A DNA stretch of 36,886 nucleotides, taken from positions 1-36,886 of the forward strand of contig CALVIH010000009.1 in NCBI GenBank assembly GCA_944329445.1, given 5' to 3'. Below are positions 22,887-31,131 of the stretch, one piece after another (within the stretch, counting starts at the first letter, position 1; every line of letters starts with the position of its first letter). Source of the DNA: an uncultured Bacilli bacterium. Its GTDB lineage: Bacteria > Bacillota_I > Bacilli_A > RF39 > UBA660. The position numbers and the translations under genes are program-made. The notes below the pieces were generated by a model. It made no database searches and was not told the DNA's origin. It worked only from the letters and a program-made list of their open reading frames with translations.

Positions 22887-24839
22887 TTATTTTAGAAGTC
22901 TTTCTATTCTTTTAGTTATACTATCATCATCTAATTTTAATTTTTCTAAAACCTCTTGTGGTTTACCTGAATAACCAAACTCGTCTATTCCCATTATATA
23001 CTTATCATTATATACATATTTATGCCATCCAAATTTAGATGATCTTTCAATTACAAATGTTTTATACCCTATTGGTAAAACTTCTTCTTGATAAGTTTTA
23101 GGTTGCTCTTCAAAAAGTCTCATACAAGGCATTGATACTACTCTTATTTCCATACCTTTTAAAGATAACTTTTCTGCTATAGAAAGTGCTAAAGCTACCT
23201 CTGATCCAGTTGCAATAATAATTGCAAAAAGCTTTTTCTTTTCTTTTCGAATTATATATGCTCCTTTTTTTACACTTAAAGCATCAGTTACCTCTAAATT
23301 AGGGCACTTACTTCTTGAAAGCACAATTGAAGATGGTTTATCATTATTTAAAATTGTCTGCCATGAACCTATTATTTCATTTGCATCACAAGGTCTATAA
23401 ACATAATGATTAGGGATACTTCTTAACATAGCAAGCTGTTCTACTGGTTGGTGAGTTGGCCCATCTTCTCCTATGATTACGGAATCATGCGTAAACACAA
23501 AAGTACTTGGAACGTTCATCAAACTAGCCATTCTAATAGATGGTTTTAAATAATCTGAGAAAGCTAAAAGCGTTGAACAAAATGGCCTTAACCCAGATAA
23601 AGCAAGACCATTTATAAACGCTCCCATTGCGTGTTCTCTTACTCCAAACCAAAAGTTTTTTCCTCCATAATTATCACTTGAGAAATCTCCAAAATTACTT
23701 AAGTATGTTTTGGTTGAAGATGAAAGATCGGCACTTCCTCCCAAAAAAGCTGGATAATTATTTGCTATTTCGTTCATGACTTTACCATTAACGTTCCTTA
23801 ATTCATCATCTTCAAATTTTTTATCCTTAAACAATCTTGTTACATCATACTTCTTATCTTCCCTTAAAGATTCTAAAAACCTTTTAGTTGCATCATCGCA
23901 AGAATTGACATAAGCATTATATTTAGTATCCCATTTTTTCTTATCATGCGCTACTCTTATTCTTATAAAATTAGCCATTTCTCGTCTCAAACCACTTATG
24001 TTAGAGAATAAATCGTTATCAAGTTTAAGCTTATCCTTTAACTGTCTTATGTCTTCTTTGGTAAGTGGTGAGCCGTGAACTTTATTCGTTCCTTGCAAAA
24101 GTGAGTCCTTACCTATTATGGTTTTGATTTGTATAAATGAAGGACGATCAGTTATCCTTTTCGCTTTTGAAATGGCCATGTCTATTAATACAGGATTATT
24201 ACCATCCGCTACTAAATCAGTATGCCATCCCATCGCTTCAAACCTTTTTAAAACGTCTTCATTAAAGCTTTTATTCACATCACCATCTAAGGTGACGTTA
24301 TTTGAATCGTATAAAACAATTAAGTTCCCTAATTTTAAGTTACCCGCTAATGAACATGCTTCATATGATATACCTTCCATTAAGTCGCCTTCACCACATA
24401 AGACATAAGTTTTATAATCTAATAAATTATTAAATTTCTCCTTTAAATATTTCTCTGCTGCTGCAATTCCAACCGCGGTTGCTATTCCTTGACCTAAAGG
24501 ACCCGTTGAACAATCAACTCCAGGTGTTACATTAACTTCGGGATGCCCAGGAGTAATAGAATCTATTTGTCTAAAATTCTTTAAATCCTTTATTGATAGA
24601 TCAAATCCCGACATATAAAGTACCGCATACAAAAGCGCTGATCCATGACCGGCCGACATAATAAATCTATCTCTATTTATCCACTTATCGTCGGTAACAT
24701 CTATGTTCATGTGTCTTGAATAAAGTGTATATAATATTGGTGCAGCACCAAGAACTATTCCAGGGTGACCACTTTTTGCCTTAGAAATTTCCGCTATTGA
24801 AAGTGCTTTTATCGCACTAATAATTCTTTCGTCATTCAT
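22887..24839 (-). CDS. tkt: Transketolase
   Basis: Transketolase moves two-carbon ketol units in the non-oxidative pentose phosphate pathway with thiamine diphosphate. About 650 residues. SAGHGSALLYAVLYMSGFDL and VDCSTGPLGQGIATAVGIAA are in the N-terminal part. The cofactor-binding motif is CGEGDLMEGISYEACSLAGN...DSNN. FWFGVREHAMGAFINGLALS lies in the Pyr domain, and THDSVIIGEDGPTHQPVEQL follows. The ATG at 24839 is chosen because AAAGGAT lies 8 nt upstream; a longer frame has no site. A consensus promoter lies just before it. Confidence 0.97.
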   Translation of the reverse strand: MNDERIISAIKALSIAEISKAKSGHPGIVLGAAPILYTLYSRHMNIDVTDDKWINRDRFIMSAGHGSALLYAVLYMSGFDLSIKDLKNFRQIDSITPGHPEVNVTPGVDCSTGPLGQGIATAVGIAAAEKYLKEKFNNLLDYKTYVLCGEGDLMEGISYEACSLAGNLKLGNLIVLYDSNNVTLDGDVNKSFNEDVLKRFEAMGWHTDLVADGNNPVLIDMAISKAKRITDRPSFIQIKTIIGKDSLLQGTNKVHGSPLTKEDIRQLKDKLKLDNDLFSNISGLRREMANFIRIRVAHDKKKWDTKYNAYVNSCDDATKRFLESLREDKKYDVTRLFKDKKFEDDELRNVNGKVMNEIANNYPAFLGGSADLSSSTKTYLSNFGDFSSDNYGGKNFWFGVREHAMGAFINGLALSGLRPFCSTLLAFSDYLKPSIRMASLMNVPSTFVFTHDSVIIGEDGPTHQPVEQLAMLRSIPNHYVYRPCDANEIIGSWQTILNNDKPSSIVLSRSKCPNLEVTDALSVKKGAYIIRKEKKKLFAIIIATGSEVALALSIAEKLSLKGMEIRVVSMPCMRLFEEQPKTYQEEVLPIGYKTFVIERSSKFGWHKYVYNDKYIMGIDEFGYSGKPQEVLEKLKLDDDSITKRIERLLK

Positions 24840-24869
24840 AAAAAATATCCTTTCTACTCTTATACGTTT

Positions 24870-24898
24870 ATTATAAGTCAAAAAGAATTATTTATCAA
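24870..24898 (-). promoter_or_regulatory. sigma-A-type promoter of tkt
   Basis: Minus strand: TTGATA, a 17-nt spacer, TATAAT. It ends about 31 nt before the tkt start. Confidence 0.8.
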
Positions 24899-24909
24899 CA
24901 GCATAATTT

Positions 24910-25053
24910 TTATGCGTTTAATACAATGTTTCGTTCATTACTAACCTGTTTTACGTCTTCTGGTTTATTATAATTAACAACCCAAATAACGTTTACGAGC
25001 GTAATTACCAAATAAATTAATGCTACTCCTTTATAATCTTTTAATAACTTCAT
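24910..25053 (-). CDS. 47-residue single-pass membrane protein, candidate SOS-induced division inhibitor
   Basis: The peptide starts MKLLKDYKGVALIYLVITLV and continues NVIWVVNYNKPEDVKQVSNE to the end ERNIVLNA. One transmembrane helix lies at about 9-27 and a short polar tail outside. GGGAGTGG is the ribosome site. It is divergent from lexA, the place of yneA in B. subtilis and sosA in Staphylococcus aureus, SOS-induced single-pass division inhibitors. A LexA-type box lies inside its promoter. It is shorter than both and lacks the LysM domain of YneA. The function is inferred from position, topology and regulation, not sequence similarity. Confidence 0.72.
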   Translation of the reverse strand: MKLLKDYKGVALIYLVITLVNVIWVVNYNKPEDVKQVSNERNIVLNA

Positions 25054-25089
25054 GTTAACCACTCCCTTTTTTCGTTTTATTACACTCTA

Positions 25090-25118
25090 ATCTTAACACG
25101 AACAATTGTATGTGTCAA
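25090..25118 (-). promoter_or_regulatory. Promoter of the 47-residue SOS peptide
   Basis: Minus strand: TTGACA (25118-25113), a 17-nt spacer, TAAGAT (25095-25090). An SOS box fills the spacer. Confidence 0.75.
25099..25112. promoter_or_regulatory. LexA (SOS) box 1
   Basis: CGAACAATTGTATG; close to the Bacillus consensus CGAACRNRYGTTCG. It lies between the -35 and -10 of the divergent peptide promoter. Confidence 0.75.
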
Positions 25119-25127
25119 CAATTTTAT

Positions 25128-25141
25128 TGAACAAATGTTTG
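25128..25141. promoter_or_regulatory. LexA (SOS) box 2
   Basis: TGAACAAATGTTTG overlaps the lexA -35 box, which fits autorepression. Confidence 0.8.
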
Positions 25142-25167
25142 ACAACGTAAAGTAAGTGTGATATTAT
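25139..25167 (+). promoter_or_regulatory. Promoter of lexA
   Basis: TTGACA (25139-25144), a 17-nt spacer, TATTAT (25162-25167). Confidence 0.85.
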
Positions 25168-25194
25168 TAAAGTGTAATTAAAAAGGGAGGCATT

Positions 25195-25806
25195 ATGGAA
25201 AAACTTACCAACAGACAAAAAGATGTTTTAGATTATATAAAAAGTTACGTAGCAAAACATGGCTATCCGCCTGCAGTAAGAGAAATAGGTAAAGCGTTAG
25301 GTCTTAACTCACCTGCTACTATTCAATCACACATAACCGCGTTAGAGTCTAAAGGATATATAAAAAAAACAAATTCAAAATACAGGTCACTTGAAATAGT
25401 AGGAAATAATGAATACTTAAACGAAGATGTTGTGGAGGTTCCATTACTAGGAAAAATAACCGCAGGATCTCCAATCGAAGCAATTGAAACTCCTGATGAA
25501 TATTTTAGTTTACCCGCTTATTTAATTCCTAGCAAAGAAGAGGTGTTCACTTTAAAAGTAAGTGGAGAAAGTATGATTAACGCCGGAATATTTGATGGTG
25601 ATATTGTAATAGTACAAAGGCAAAGTGTTGCCAGAAATGGTGATATAGTTGTTGCTATGACAATGGATAATGAAGTTACTTTAAAAAGGTTTTACAAAGA
25701 AACAACCCATGTAAGACTACAACCTGAAAACGACACGATGAAACCAATTATCTTACCTAATTGTACAATTCTTGGTAAAGCAATTGGTTTATATAGAAAG
25801 TTTTAA
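25195..25806 (+). CDS. lexA: LexA repressor
   Basis: LexA represses SOS genes and cleaves itself when RecA filaments form on damaged DNA. The 203 residues have an N-terminal winged helix (LTNRQKDVLDYIKSYVAKHG, then IGKALGLNSPATIQSHI). The cleavage site is Ala90-Gly91 in GKITAGSP. The catalytic dyad is Ser126 (SGESM) and Lys164 (VTLKRF). GGGAGG precedes the ATG. It transcribes away from the SOS peptide and tkt, and its promoter carries its own operator. Confidence 0.98.
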   Translation: MEKLTNRQKDVLDYIKSYVAKHGYPPAVREIGKALGLNSPATIQSHITALESKGYIKKTNSKYRSLEIVGNNEYLNEDVVEVPLLGKITAGSPIEAIETPDEYFSLPAYLIPSKEEVFTLKVSGESMINAGIFDGDIVIVQRQSVARNGDIVVAMTMDNEVTLKRFYKETTHVRLQPENDTMKPIILPNCTILGKAIGLYRKF

Positions 25807-25826
25807 AAATAAGTATTAATATTAAT

Positions 25827-25866
25827 AAAAAAGAGAAACTAAAAACTTCTCTTTTTTTAGTTTCTC
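25827..25866. terminator. Overlapping bidirectional terminator after lexA
   Basis: Plus strand: AAAAAAGAGAA / TTCTCTTTTTTT. Minus strand: an alternative stem GAGAAACT / AGTTTCTC followed by T6. The two stems exclude each other. Confidence 0.8.
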
Positions 25867-26177
25867 AATCTATCTAAAAACGCCTTATCATGCATCAGCG
25901 TTCTACAATAATATATGGTTTACAATTCATTTTGTTAACCATATTTTTTTCAAATGCAAATTTAATTACTTTGAACCATTTAAATTTGTATTCGAAAACA
26001 TTTATAATTCTCCTTTGTTAGTATGATCATACATATATTTAACCTAACAATACAGATTAGTTTTATCTCATATTTTAGAACATCCATGTTCTACTTTTAA
26101 TATGTCCATTTTAAAAAAATTATACTAAAAAAATAATTTTTCTTTAAGTCTTTCTTATTCTTTCTCGTAATTATTTT
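25867..26177. other. 310-bp intergenic region with several dyads, no clear gene
   Basis: Between lexA and comEC. Structures seen: a hairpin ATATGGTTTAC/GTTAACCATAT with T7 (about 25911-25950); an inverted repeat CAAATTTA/TAAATTTG (about 25957-25987); the perfect palindrome GTATGATCATAC (26021-26032); and the dyad TAGAACAT-CC-ATGTTCTA (26076-26093). On the minus strand AAAGGAG lies 8 nt before an ATG at 26001 whose frame stops after 11 codons. No comEC terminator is obvious. Confidence 0.5.
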
Positions 26178-28181
26178 TCACTTTTTTATACACGTTTTTA
26201 TTTTTAACTTATTATTTTTCTTCTTAAACCAAATGCTTCCATTTTGATCTGTTCTATAAACATTTTTATCTTCCAAATTATCTAATGTTTCTTTATTTGG
26301 GTGTCCATATCTATTATTCTTACCTACACTAATTATTGAATATTTAGGATTTACTTCATCTATAAATTCTTTGCTACTACTTGTCTTACTTCCATGATGT
26401 CCAACTTTTAGCACGTCTATATCTTTTAAGTTATATTTTTCTAACAAATCTTGTTCTACTTTTGTTCCTACATCTGCCATTAATAATAGTTTTATTTCAT
26501 TAAACTCCGTGTACAAAACAATAGAATTATCATTTTCATTATCATAAATATTACGATTCAAAAAACGTATTTTTTGTCTTCCTAAAACAAGCTCATTAAC
26601 ACCTTGGTGATAAGGTATGTTTTTTTCTTCTAAAACCTTAGTAAGCTCTAATTCTAAATCATTAAATTCATCATTATTAAATATCACGTTTTCTACTTCA
26701 AAACCATTAACTAAATTAACACTTTCTCCCATGTGATCATAATCCCCATGAGTCAAAATAAGTAAATCTATTTTGTTTATTCCCTTTGAATTAAGGTATG
26801 GAATCGTTTTGTTTGAAACTATCGATGAATCACTTAAAAAATTACCACCAGTATCAATTAAAACAGTTTTTCCCTTAGGTAATATAACGATGGTACTATC
26901 ACCTTGGCCCACGTCTAAAAACGTAACTTCTGGATTAATTATTAAAAACTTGGCATTTATATTTATCACCAACATAATTATATAAATAATCATCCATCTT
27001 TTGTTTACTTTAACAGATAAATAAATTATTAAATAATAAATGCATACGATAATTATGTTTGGTTTTGCTACTACGAATGAAAGTATTCTAATATTATTAA
27101 ATAATAATACCCATTTTTCTAAAATATTTACTATTATAAAATAAAGTTCATCTAACAAAGGTATTATAAAAGTAACTAAACTTAACGGAAATACAATAAT
27201 TGATACAAGAGGGACAAAAATAACATTAAATAAAATAGATAAAACGTTTATTTTGAAAAAATTATAAATAAGAATAGGAACGGATGCTAAAAAGCTGATT
27301 AAAGAAATTATGAATGTTTTGCTTAAATAGTTTTTATCTTTTAATTTATCTCTTATTAATATTATGAAAAAGGTTATAACAACAGAAAACATAAATCCCA
27401 CACTATATACTAAGTATGGATTAGTTATTAATAAGAGACTTGCGGTTAAAACGAGTAAAACTTCACTACTTATCTTAAGTTTTAAACGTTTATTTATATG
27501 AGATAATAACATAAATACAAAACATCTTAGTAATGATTCTACAAAACCTGTTATAAAAAGAAAGAAAAACAAAAAGGAAAATAGAATAATGTTTTTCAAC
27601 TTAGATTTTTTAAAAACAAAGTTAATTATTACCAAGAACACCGAAACATGAGTACCTGATACAGCAAGTAAATGACTTATACCAGTGTTAGAATAAGCTT
27701 CTTTTACACCTTCACTAATTAAAGAAGTATCACCAATTACAAATGCTCTTAAGTAATCATTTGATTTATAATTATCAACGTGCTTTATGATTGCATTTTT
27801 AACAAAATAGAAAATATTTTTATTTTTACTTACTATCTTTACATTACAATCCGTACATATTTGCTTTATGTTTTTTGATAAAAGATATTTTCGATAATTG
27901 AATAAATTAAATACCGTATTATCACTGGGTGTTTTAAATAAGCCTGTAACCTGTAGTTCATCTCCGTATTCAAAACTCACACTATCATAAATTGTTATTC
28001 TATATTTTTGTTTTTCTTTAATATCAATAGTTGTTTTATCATCTTCTTTTTTTATGTATGTTACTTTGCCAATTACGTTTTTCTCTTCTTCATAACATGA
28101 ACCATCATCAAATGTGAACATCAAAATAATTCTTAGTATTGCTATTAAAATTATAATAAATATCCATATCTTTTTATTCAT
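26178..28181 (-). CDS. comEC: DNA internalization channel protein ComEC/Rec2
   Basis: ComEC forms the membrane channel for single-stranded DNA uptake in transformation. The full 667 residues comprise two N-terminal hydrophobic segments with an OB-like part and the Competence membrane domain (AFVIGDTSLISEGVKEAYSN, TGISHLLAVSGTHVSVFLV; about 145-400). The C-terminus is a metallo-beta-lactamase-like domain with DVGQGDSTIVILPKG, LTHGDYDHMGES and VGHHGSKTSSS. The ATG lies 1 bp after the comEA stop with no clear ribosome site, so translation is probably coupled. No comFA or comG genes are in the window. Confidence 0.97.
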   Translation of the reverse strand: MNKKIWIFIIILIAILRIILMFTFDDGSCYEEEKNVIGKVTYIKKEDDKTTIDIKEKQKYRITIYDSVSFEYGDELQVTGLFKTPSDNTVFNLFNYRKYLLSKNIKQICTDCNVKIVSKNKNIFYFVKNAIIKHVDNYKSNDYLRAFVIGDTSLISEGVKEAYSNTGISHLLAVSGTHVSVFLVIINFVFKKSKLKNIILFSFLFFFLFITGFVESLLRCFVFMLLSHINKRLKLKISSEVLLVLTASLLLITNPYLVYSVGFMFSVVITFFIILIRDKLKDKNYLSKTFIISLISFLASVPILIYNFFKINVLSILFNVIFVPLVSIIVFPLSLVTFIIPLLDELYFIIVNILEKWVLLFNNIRILSFVVAKPNIIIVCIYYLIIYLSVKVNKRWMIIYIIMLVININAKFLIINPEVTFLDVGQGDSTIVILPKGKTVLIDTGGNFLSDSSIVSNKTIPYLNSKGINKIDLLILTHGDYDHMGESVNLVNGFEVENVIFNNDEFNDLELELTKVLEEKNIPYHQGVNELVLGRQKIRFLNRNIYDNENDNSIVLYTEFNEIKLLLMADVGTKVEQDLLEKYNLKDIDVLKVGHHGSKTSSSKEFIDEVNPKYSIISVGKNNRYGHPNKETLDNLEDKNVYRTDQNGSIWFKKKNNKLKIKTCIKK

Positions 28182-28182
28182 T

Positions 28183-28875
28183 TTAAATTGTTATATCATC
28201 TTTAATTTTTTCAAAAACTGCATCACCAATTCCGGATACGTTCTTTATTTCTTCTATGGTTTTAAAAGATCCGTTTTCTTGCCTGTAACTTATTATTGCG
28301 TTGGCCTTTGATTCTCCGATTCCAGAAAGTTTCATCAACTCATCAAGCCCTGCCGTATTAATAGATACTTTACCATCTATTCCATCACTAGCATTATTAG
28401 AAGTGCTATTTTTACTACCACCCTGACTTATGCAAGCATCATTGTTGGTATCAGGACATACACACTCGTTAGAAGCACAAATAATTTCGTTAGTGTTGCC
28501 ATTATTCTTTTTATATTCTGCTATCTCATTTTTGGTGTAAACGACAACGTACATCTCATCAGTAAGTTTCTTGCTTAAATTCAAATTAATGGTATTAGCA
28601 TTATCTGATAAACCACCAGCTAAGTTTATAACGTCAATTATTCTCTTGCCTTCTTCTAGTTCGTATACTCCTGGGGCATTTACCGCACCTTTAATATCCA
28701 CGAATACCGTTTTGGAAGTATTTTCATCATCTTTGTTTTTTGTAACCATTAGTTTCTTGGCACTACTGGTACTAACTCTATTATTTTCATAATAAACGTA
28801 CGTACCAACAAAAACTATTGTCACACAAACAAAAATAAAAATGTACTTCCAATACTTTCTAATAAAATAAATCAT
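28183..28875 (-). CDS. comEA: DNA receptor ComEA
   Basis: ComEA binds incoming double-stranded DNA at the membrane and hands it to ComEC. The 230 residues have an N-terminal anchor (about 8-27), an SLBB domain (VDIKGAVNAPGVYELEEGKR, IDVINLAGGLSDNA), a linker, and a C-terminal helix-hairpin-helix pair (VSINTAGLDELMKLSGIGES, VSGIGDAVFEKIKDD). The linker holds a cluster of four Cys (ICASNECVCPDTNNDACIS), unusual for this protein and able to form disulfides. Upstream are the shared promoter element B and three 11-bp repeats. Confidence 0.96.
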   Translation of the reverse strand: MIYFIRKYWKYIFIFVCVTIVFVGTYVYYENNRVSTSSAKKLMVTKNKDDENTSKTVFVDIKGAVNAPGVYELEEGKRIIDVINLAGGLSDNANTINLNLSKKLTDEMYVVVYTKNEIAEYKKNNGNTNEIICASNECVCPDTNNDACISQGGSKNSTSNNASDGIDGKVSINTAGLDELMKLSGIGESKANAIISYRQENGSFKTIEEIKNVSGIGDAVFEKIKDDITI

Positions 28876-28889
28876 TTTTTATCCTCCTT

Positions 28890-28927
28890 TCATGTTTATA
28901 GTTCGCCTTATTTTTTAAAATACCCCT
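28890..28927 (-). promoter_or_regulatory. Conserved promoter element, copy B (comEA-comEC)
   Basis: Minus strand: AGGGGTA, 20 nt beginning TTTTAAAA, then TATAAACATGA. It lies about 15-52 nt upstream of the comEA ATG. See copies A (6896) and C (36640). Confidence 0.65.
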
Positions 28928-28956
28928 GAAAAATCCCTGAAAAATCCCTAAAAAAT
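28924..28956 (-). repeat. Three tandem 11-bp repeats upstream of comEA
   Basis: Plus strand: CCCTGAAAAAT (28924-28934), CCCTGAAAAAT (28935-28945), CCCTAAAAAAT (28946-28956). They are phased at one helical turn and overlap element B at its upstream end. Likely a regulator binding array. Confidence 0.7.
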
Positions 28957-28980
28957 TAAAAAAAGATAACAAAAGTTACC
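28955..28980 (-). terminator. Terminator of the ZIP transporter gene
   Basis: Minus strand GGTAAC, TTTT, GTTATC, then T7, just after the stop. It gives comEA-comEC its own transcription unit. Confidence 0.75.
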
Positions 28981-28983
28981 CTT

Positions 28984-29790
28984 TTAACCTAAAGCAACGT
29001 CCAAAATCATCATTACCGAAAAACCTACCAAGGTAAATAATGCCATTATATCTTTTTTCTTATTTGTTTGACTTTCAGGTATTAATTCTTGAACCACAAC
29101 GTAAATCATTGCACCCGCTGCAAAGGCAAGCAAATAAGGTAAAAGAAAACGAACCTTTAATACTAAAAGTGCTCCGATAACCGCCGAAATAGGTTCCACT
29201 ACCCCACTTAGTTGTCCAAAGAAAAAGGCTTTTTTTCTAGACATTCCTTCCCTTCTTAAAGGAACACTAACGGCCGTTCCTTCTGGAAAGTTTTGAAGAC
29301 CGATACCAAGTGCTAATACACATGCCGCTCCAAGTGTTGCACCATCTAAACCATATGTAGCCGTACCAAATGCTACCCCTACGGCTAATCCTTCCGGTAT
29401 GTTATGTAAGGTAATTGAAAGTATAAGCATTAAACATCTTTTAAAACTTTTTGGATTCTTATTATCTTTAGTTTTTCTTTTTTCTATAAAAGAAAATATC
29501 CTATCACCAATAAATAATAAAACTCCGCCGGAAAAAAAACCTATGAAAGCAACCAACCAAGGTATCATATTCAAATTTTCTGCCATGTCGATAGCCGGCG
29601 ACAAAAGTGACCAAAAAGAAGCAGCAATCATAACTCCTGCAGCAAAGCCAAGCATAGCATCCAAAACGTTTTTGTTAGGCTTTTTAAAAAAGAATACTAA
29701 GGCTGCCCCAAGCAAAGTAATAAACCAAGTAAATAACGTTGCAATAAAAGCACCCAAAACTGGATTTAACCCTTCCATAAAATTTATCAT
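28984..29790 (-). CDS. ZIP-family divalent metal transporter
   Basis: A ZIP (ZupT-like) permease importing zinc or related cations, 268 residues with 8 membrane segments. The two metal-site helices are TLHNIPEGLAVGVAFGTATY and GIGLQNFPEGTAVSVPLRRE, where His, Asn, Pro and Glu are the conserved ligands. The loop with KRKTKDNKNPKSFKR is short and lacks a His-rich stretch. It is a single-gene unit between ftsW and comEA. Confidence 0.93.
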   Translation of the reverse strand: MINFMEGLNPVLGAFIATLFTWFITLLGAALVFFFKKPNKNVLDAMLGFAAGVMIAASFWSLLSPAIDMAENLNMIPWLVAFIGFFSGGVLLFIGDRIFSFIEKRKTKDNKNPKSFKRCLMLILSITLHNIPEGLAVGVAFGTATYGLDGATLGAACVLALGIGLQNFPEGTAVSVPLRREGMSRKKAFFFGQLSGVVEPISAVIGALLVLKVRFLLPYLLAFAAGAMIYVVVQELIPESQTNKKKDIMALFTLVGFSVMMILDVALG

Positions 29791-29847
29791 AAAACCTCCC
29801 TATAATAAGGTATTATGATAAATAGACTTTAGTGTGGGCAAAAGTAA

Positions 29848-29880
29848 TAAAAAAACTTAGTTATTTTATCTAACTAAGTG
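29848..29880 (-). terminator. Terminator of ftsW
   Basis: Minus strand ACTTAGTTA, a loop, TAACTAAGT, then T6. Confidence 0.85.
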
Positions 29881-31008
29881 TTTTTGTTCAAACATTTTAT
29901 TTTCAACGGATACCCTTTGTACCAAACCTAAACAGATAAGTAGGTTTAACATAAAGGACCCACCATATGAGTAAAATGGAAGTGGTACTCCTGTTAGTGG
30001 TATAACGCCCAATACTCCGCCTAAATTAATCATTACGTGGAGTGCTATTAACGTAGCAACCCCATAACATATTATGGTACCTTGTAAATTATAAGATTTT
30101 TTACCAATCATTAAGATTCGCCATATTATTATGAAGTATACTAATATCATAATAATTCCTACAATAAGCCCCATTTCTTCAATTATGATTGCAAATATAA
30201 AGTCAGTATGTGCTTCTGGTAAATATAAATATTTCTGTTTACTATTACCATAACCACTACCTAATAATCCACCACTATTTATTGCAATATATCCATTACA
30301 AACTTGATATCCCGTACGTTCACGGTACCTTGTACAAGGATTTTTATAGTTAAACCTCGCCATTTGGCTTTCGCTTAAACCTTTACCAGTAAGTACCATA
30401 ACAAGAGCTAATAATAATATCGATATAATCGTAAAAGTAATCATGACAAACTTAGTTTTTCTGTCATAAGGAATCATAAGAAATATTACCACGGTTATCC
30501 CAACCAAAACCATCATCGTACCAAAGTCCGGTTGCTCAAACACTAAAAATATAAATATCAATGGTACGATAAATGGTGCAACTTTTAAAGCGTTACTTAA
30601 GTTTCGAATCCTTATCAACTTTTCAAAAGTAAGCGCCATAAATAATATTAACGCTGTTTTAGCAAATTCAGAAGGCTGAATAGAAACTGATCCAAGGTTT
30701 ATCCATCCATAAATACCATTACTTTCATCCCCTTTTAAAAGGACGTAGACCAACGCACCTATTACTCCTAAAACTACCACGTATATTATACTTTTATATC
30801 TTTTTATAGGAGTTTTTACCACGATAAAAAAAGCCACTAATCCTACAATTATAAACAATAATTGACGTTTAAAATAGTAATAGCTATCTCCCATTGACAT
30901 ATAGGCCTTTAAAGATGAAGCACTTCCTACCATCATAAGACCAAATATTAAACATATAATAGTTAAAATAAGAAGCGGTTTATCCACTTTGTTAAGTACT
31001 CTCTTCAT
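29866..31008 (-). CDS. ftsW: FtsW/SpoVE-type SEDS peptidoglycan glycosyltransferase
   Basis: SEDS proteins polymerise lipid II together with a class B penicillin-binding protein. The 380 residues have 10 membrane segments. GWINLGSVSIQPSEFAKTAL, YLYLPEAHTDFIFAIIIEEM and VIPLTGVPLPFYSYGGSFML are signature segments. The last favours FtsW/SpoVE over RodA. The extracellular loop contains a two-Cys stretch (NPCTRYRERTGYQVCNGYIA). GGTG lies 6 nt from the ATG. No penicillin-binding protein gene is adjacent, so division versus spore cortex synthesis is undecided. Confidence 0.93.
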   Translation of the reverse strand: MKRVLNKVDKPLLILTIICLIFGLMMVGSASSLKAYMSMGDSYYYFKRQLLFIIVGLVAFFIVVKTPIKRYKSIIYVVVLGVIGALVYVLLKGDESNGIYGWINLGSVSIQPSEFAKTALILFMALTFEKLIRIRNLSNALKVAPFIVPLIFIFLVFEQPDFGTMMVLVGITVVIFLMIPYDRKTKFVMITFTIISILLLALVMVLTGKGLSESQMARFNYKNPCTRYRERTGYQVCNGYIAINSGGLLGSGYGNSKQKYLYLPEAHTDFIFAIIIEEMGLIVGIIMILVYFIIIWRILMIGKKSYNLQGTIICYGVATLIALHVMINLGGVLGVIPLTGVPLPFYSYGGSFMLNLLICLGLVQRVSVENKMFEQKHLVR

Positions 31009-31131
31009 ATTATCACCATCATAAATATGATATCACATTTTCTTGTTTTTTTTAATATAGGTATTTCATATAACACAAAGTTTACGTTTTGAGTAAAATA
31101 TAGTAGATAAAGTGGGAGGAGGGAAAATAAT

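Noticed and set aside
26076-26093. TAGAACAT-CC-ATGTTCTA read as a third SOS box
   Set aside because: The half-sites GAAC and GTTC are 6 nt apart; the Bacillus-type LexA box needs 4. It stays an unexplained dyad.
28924-28956. Start of a CRISPR array
   Set aside because: The repeats are 11 bp and directly adjacent, with no spacers and no cas genes.
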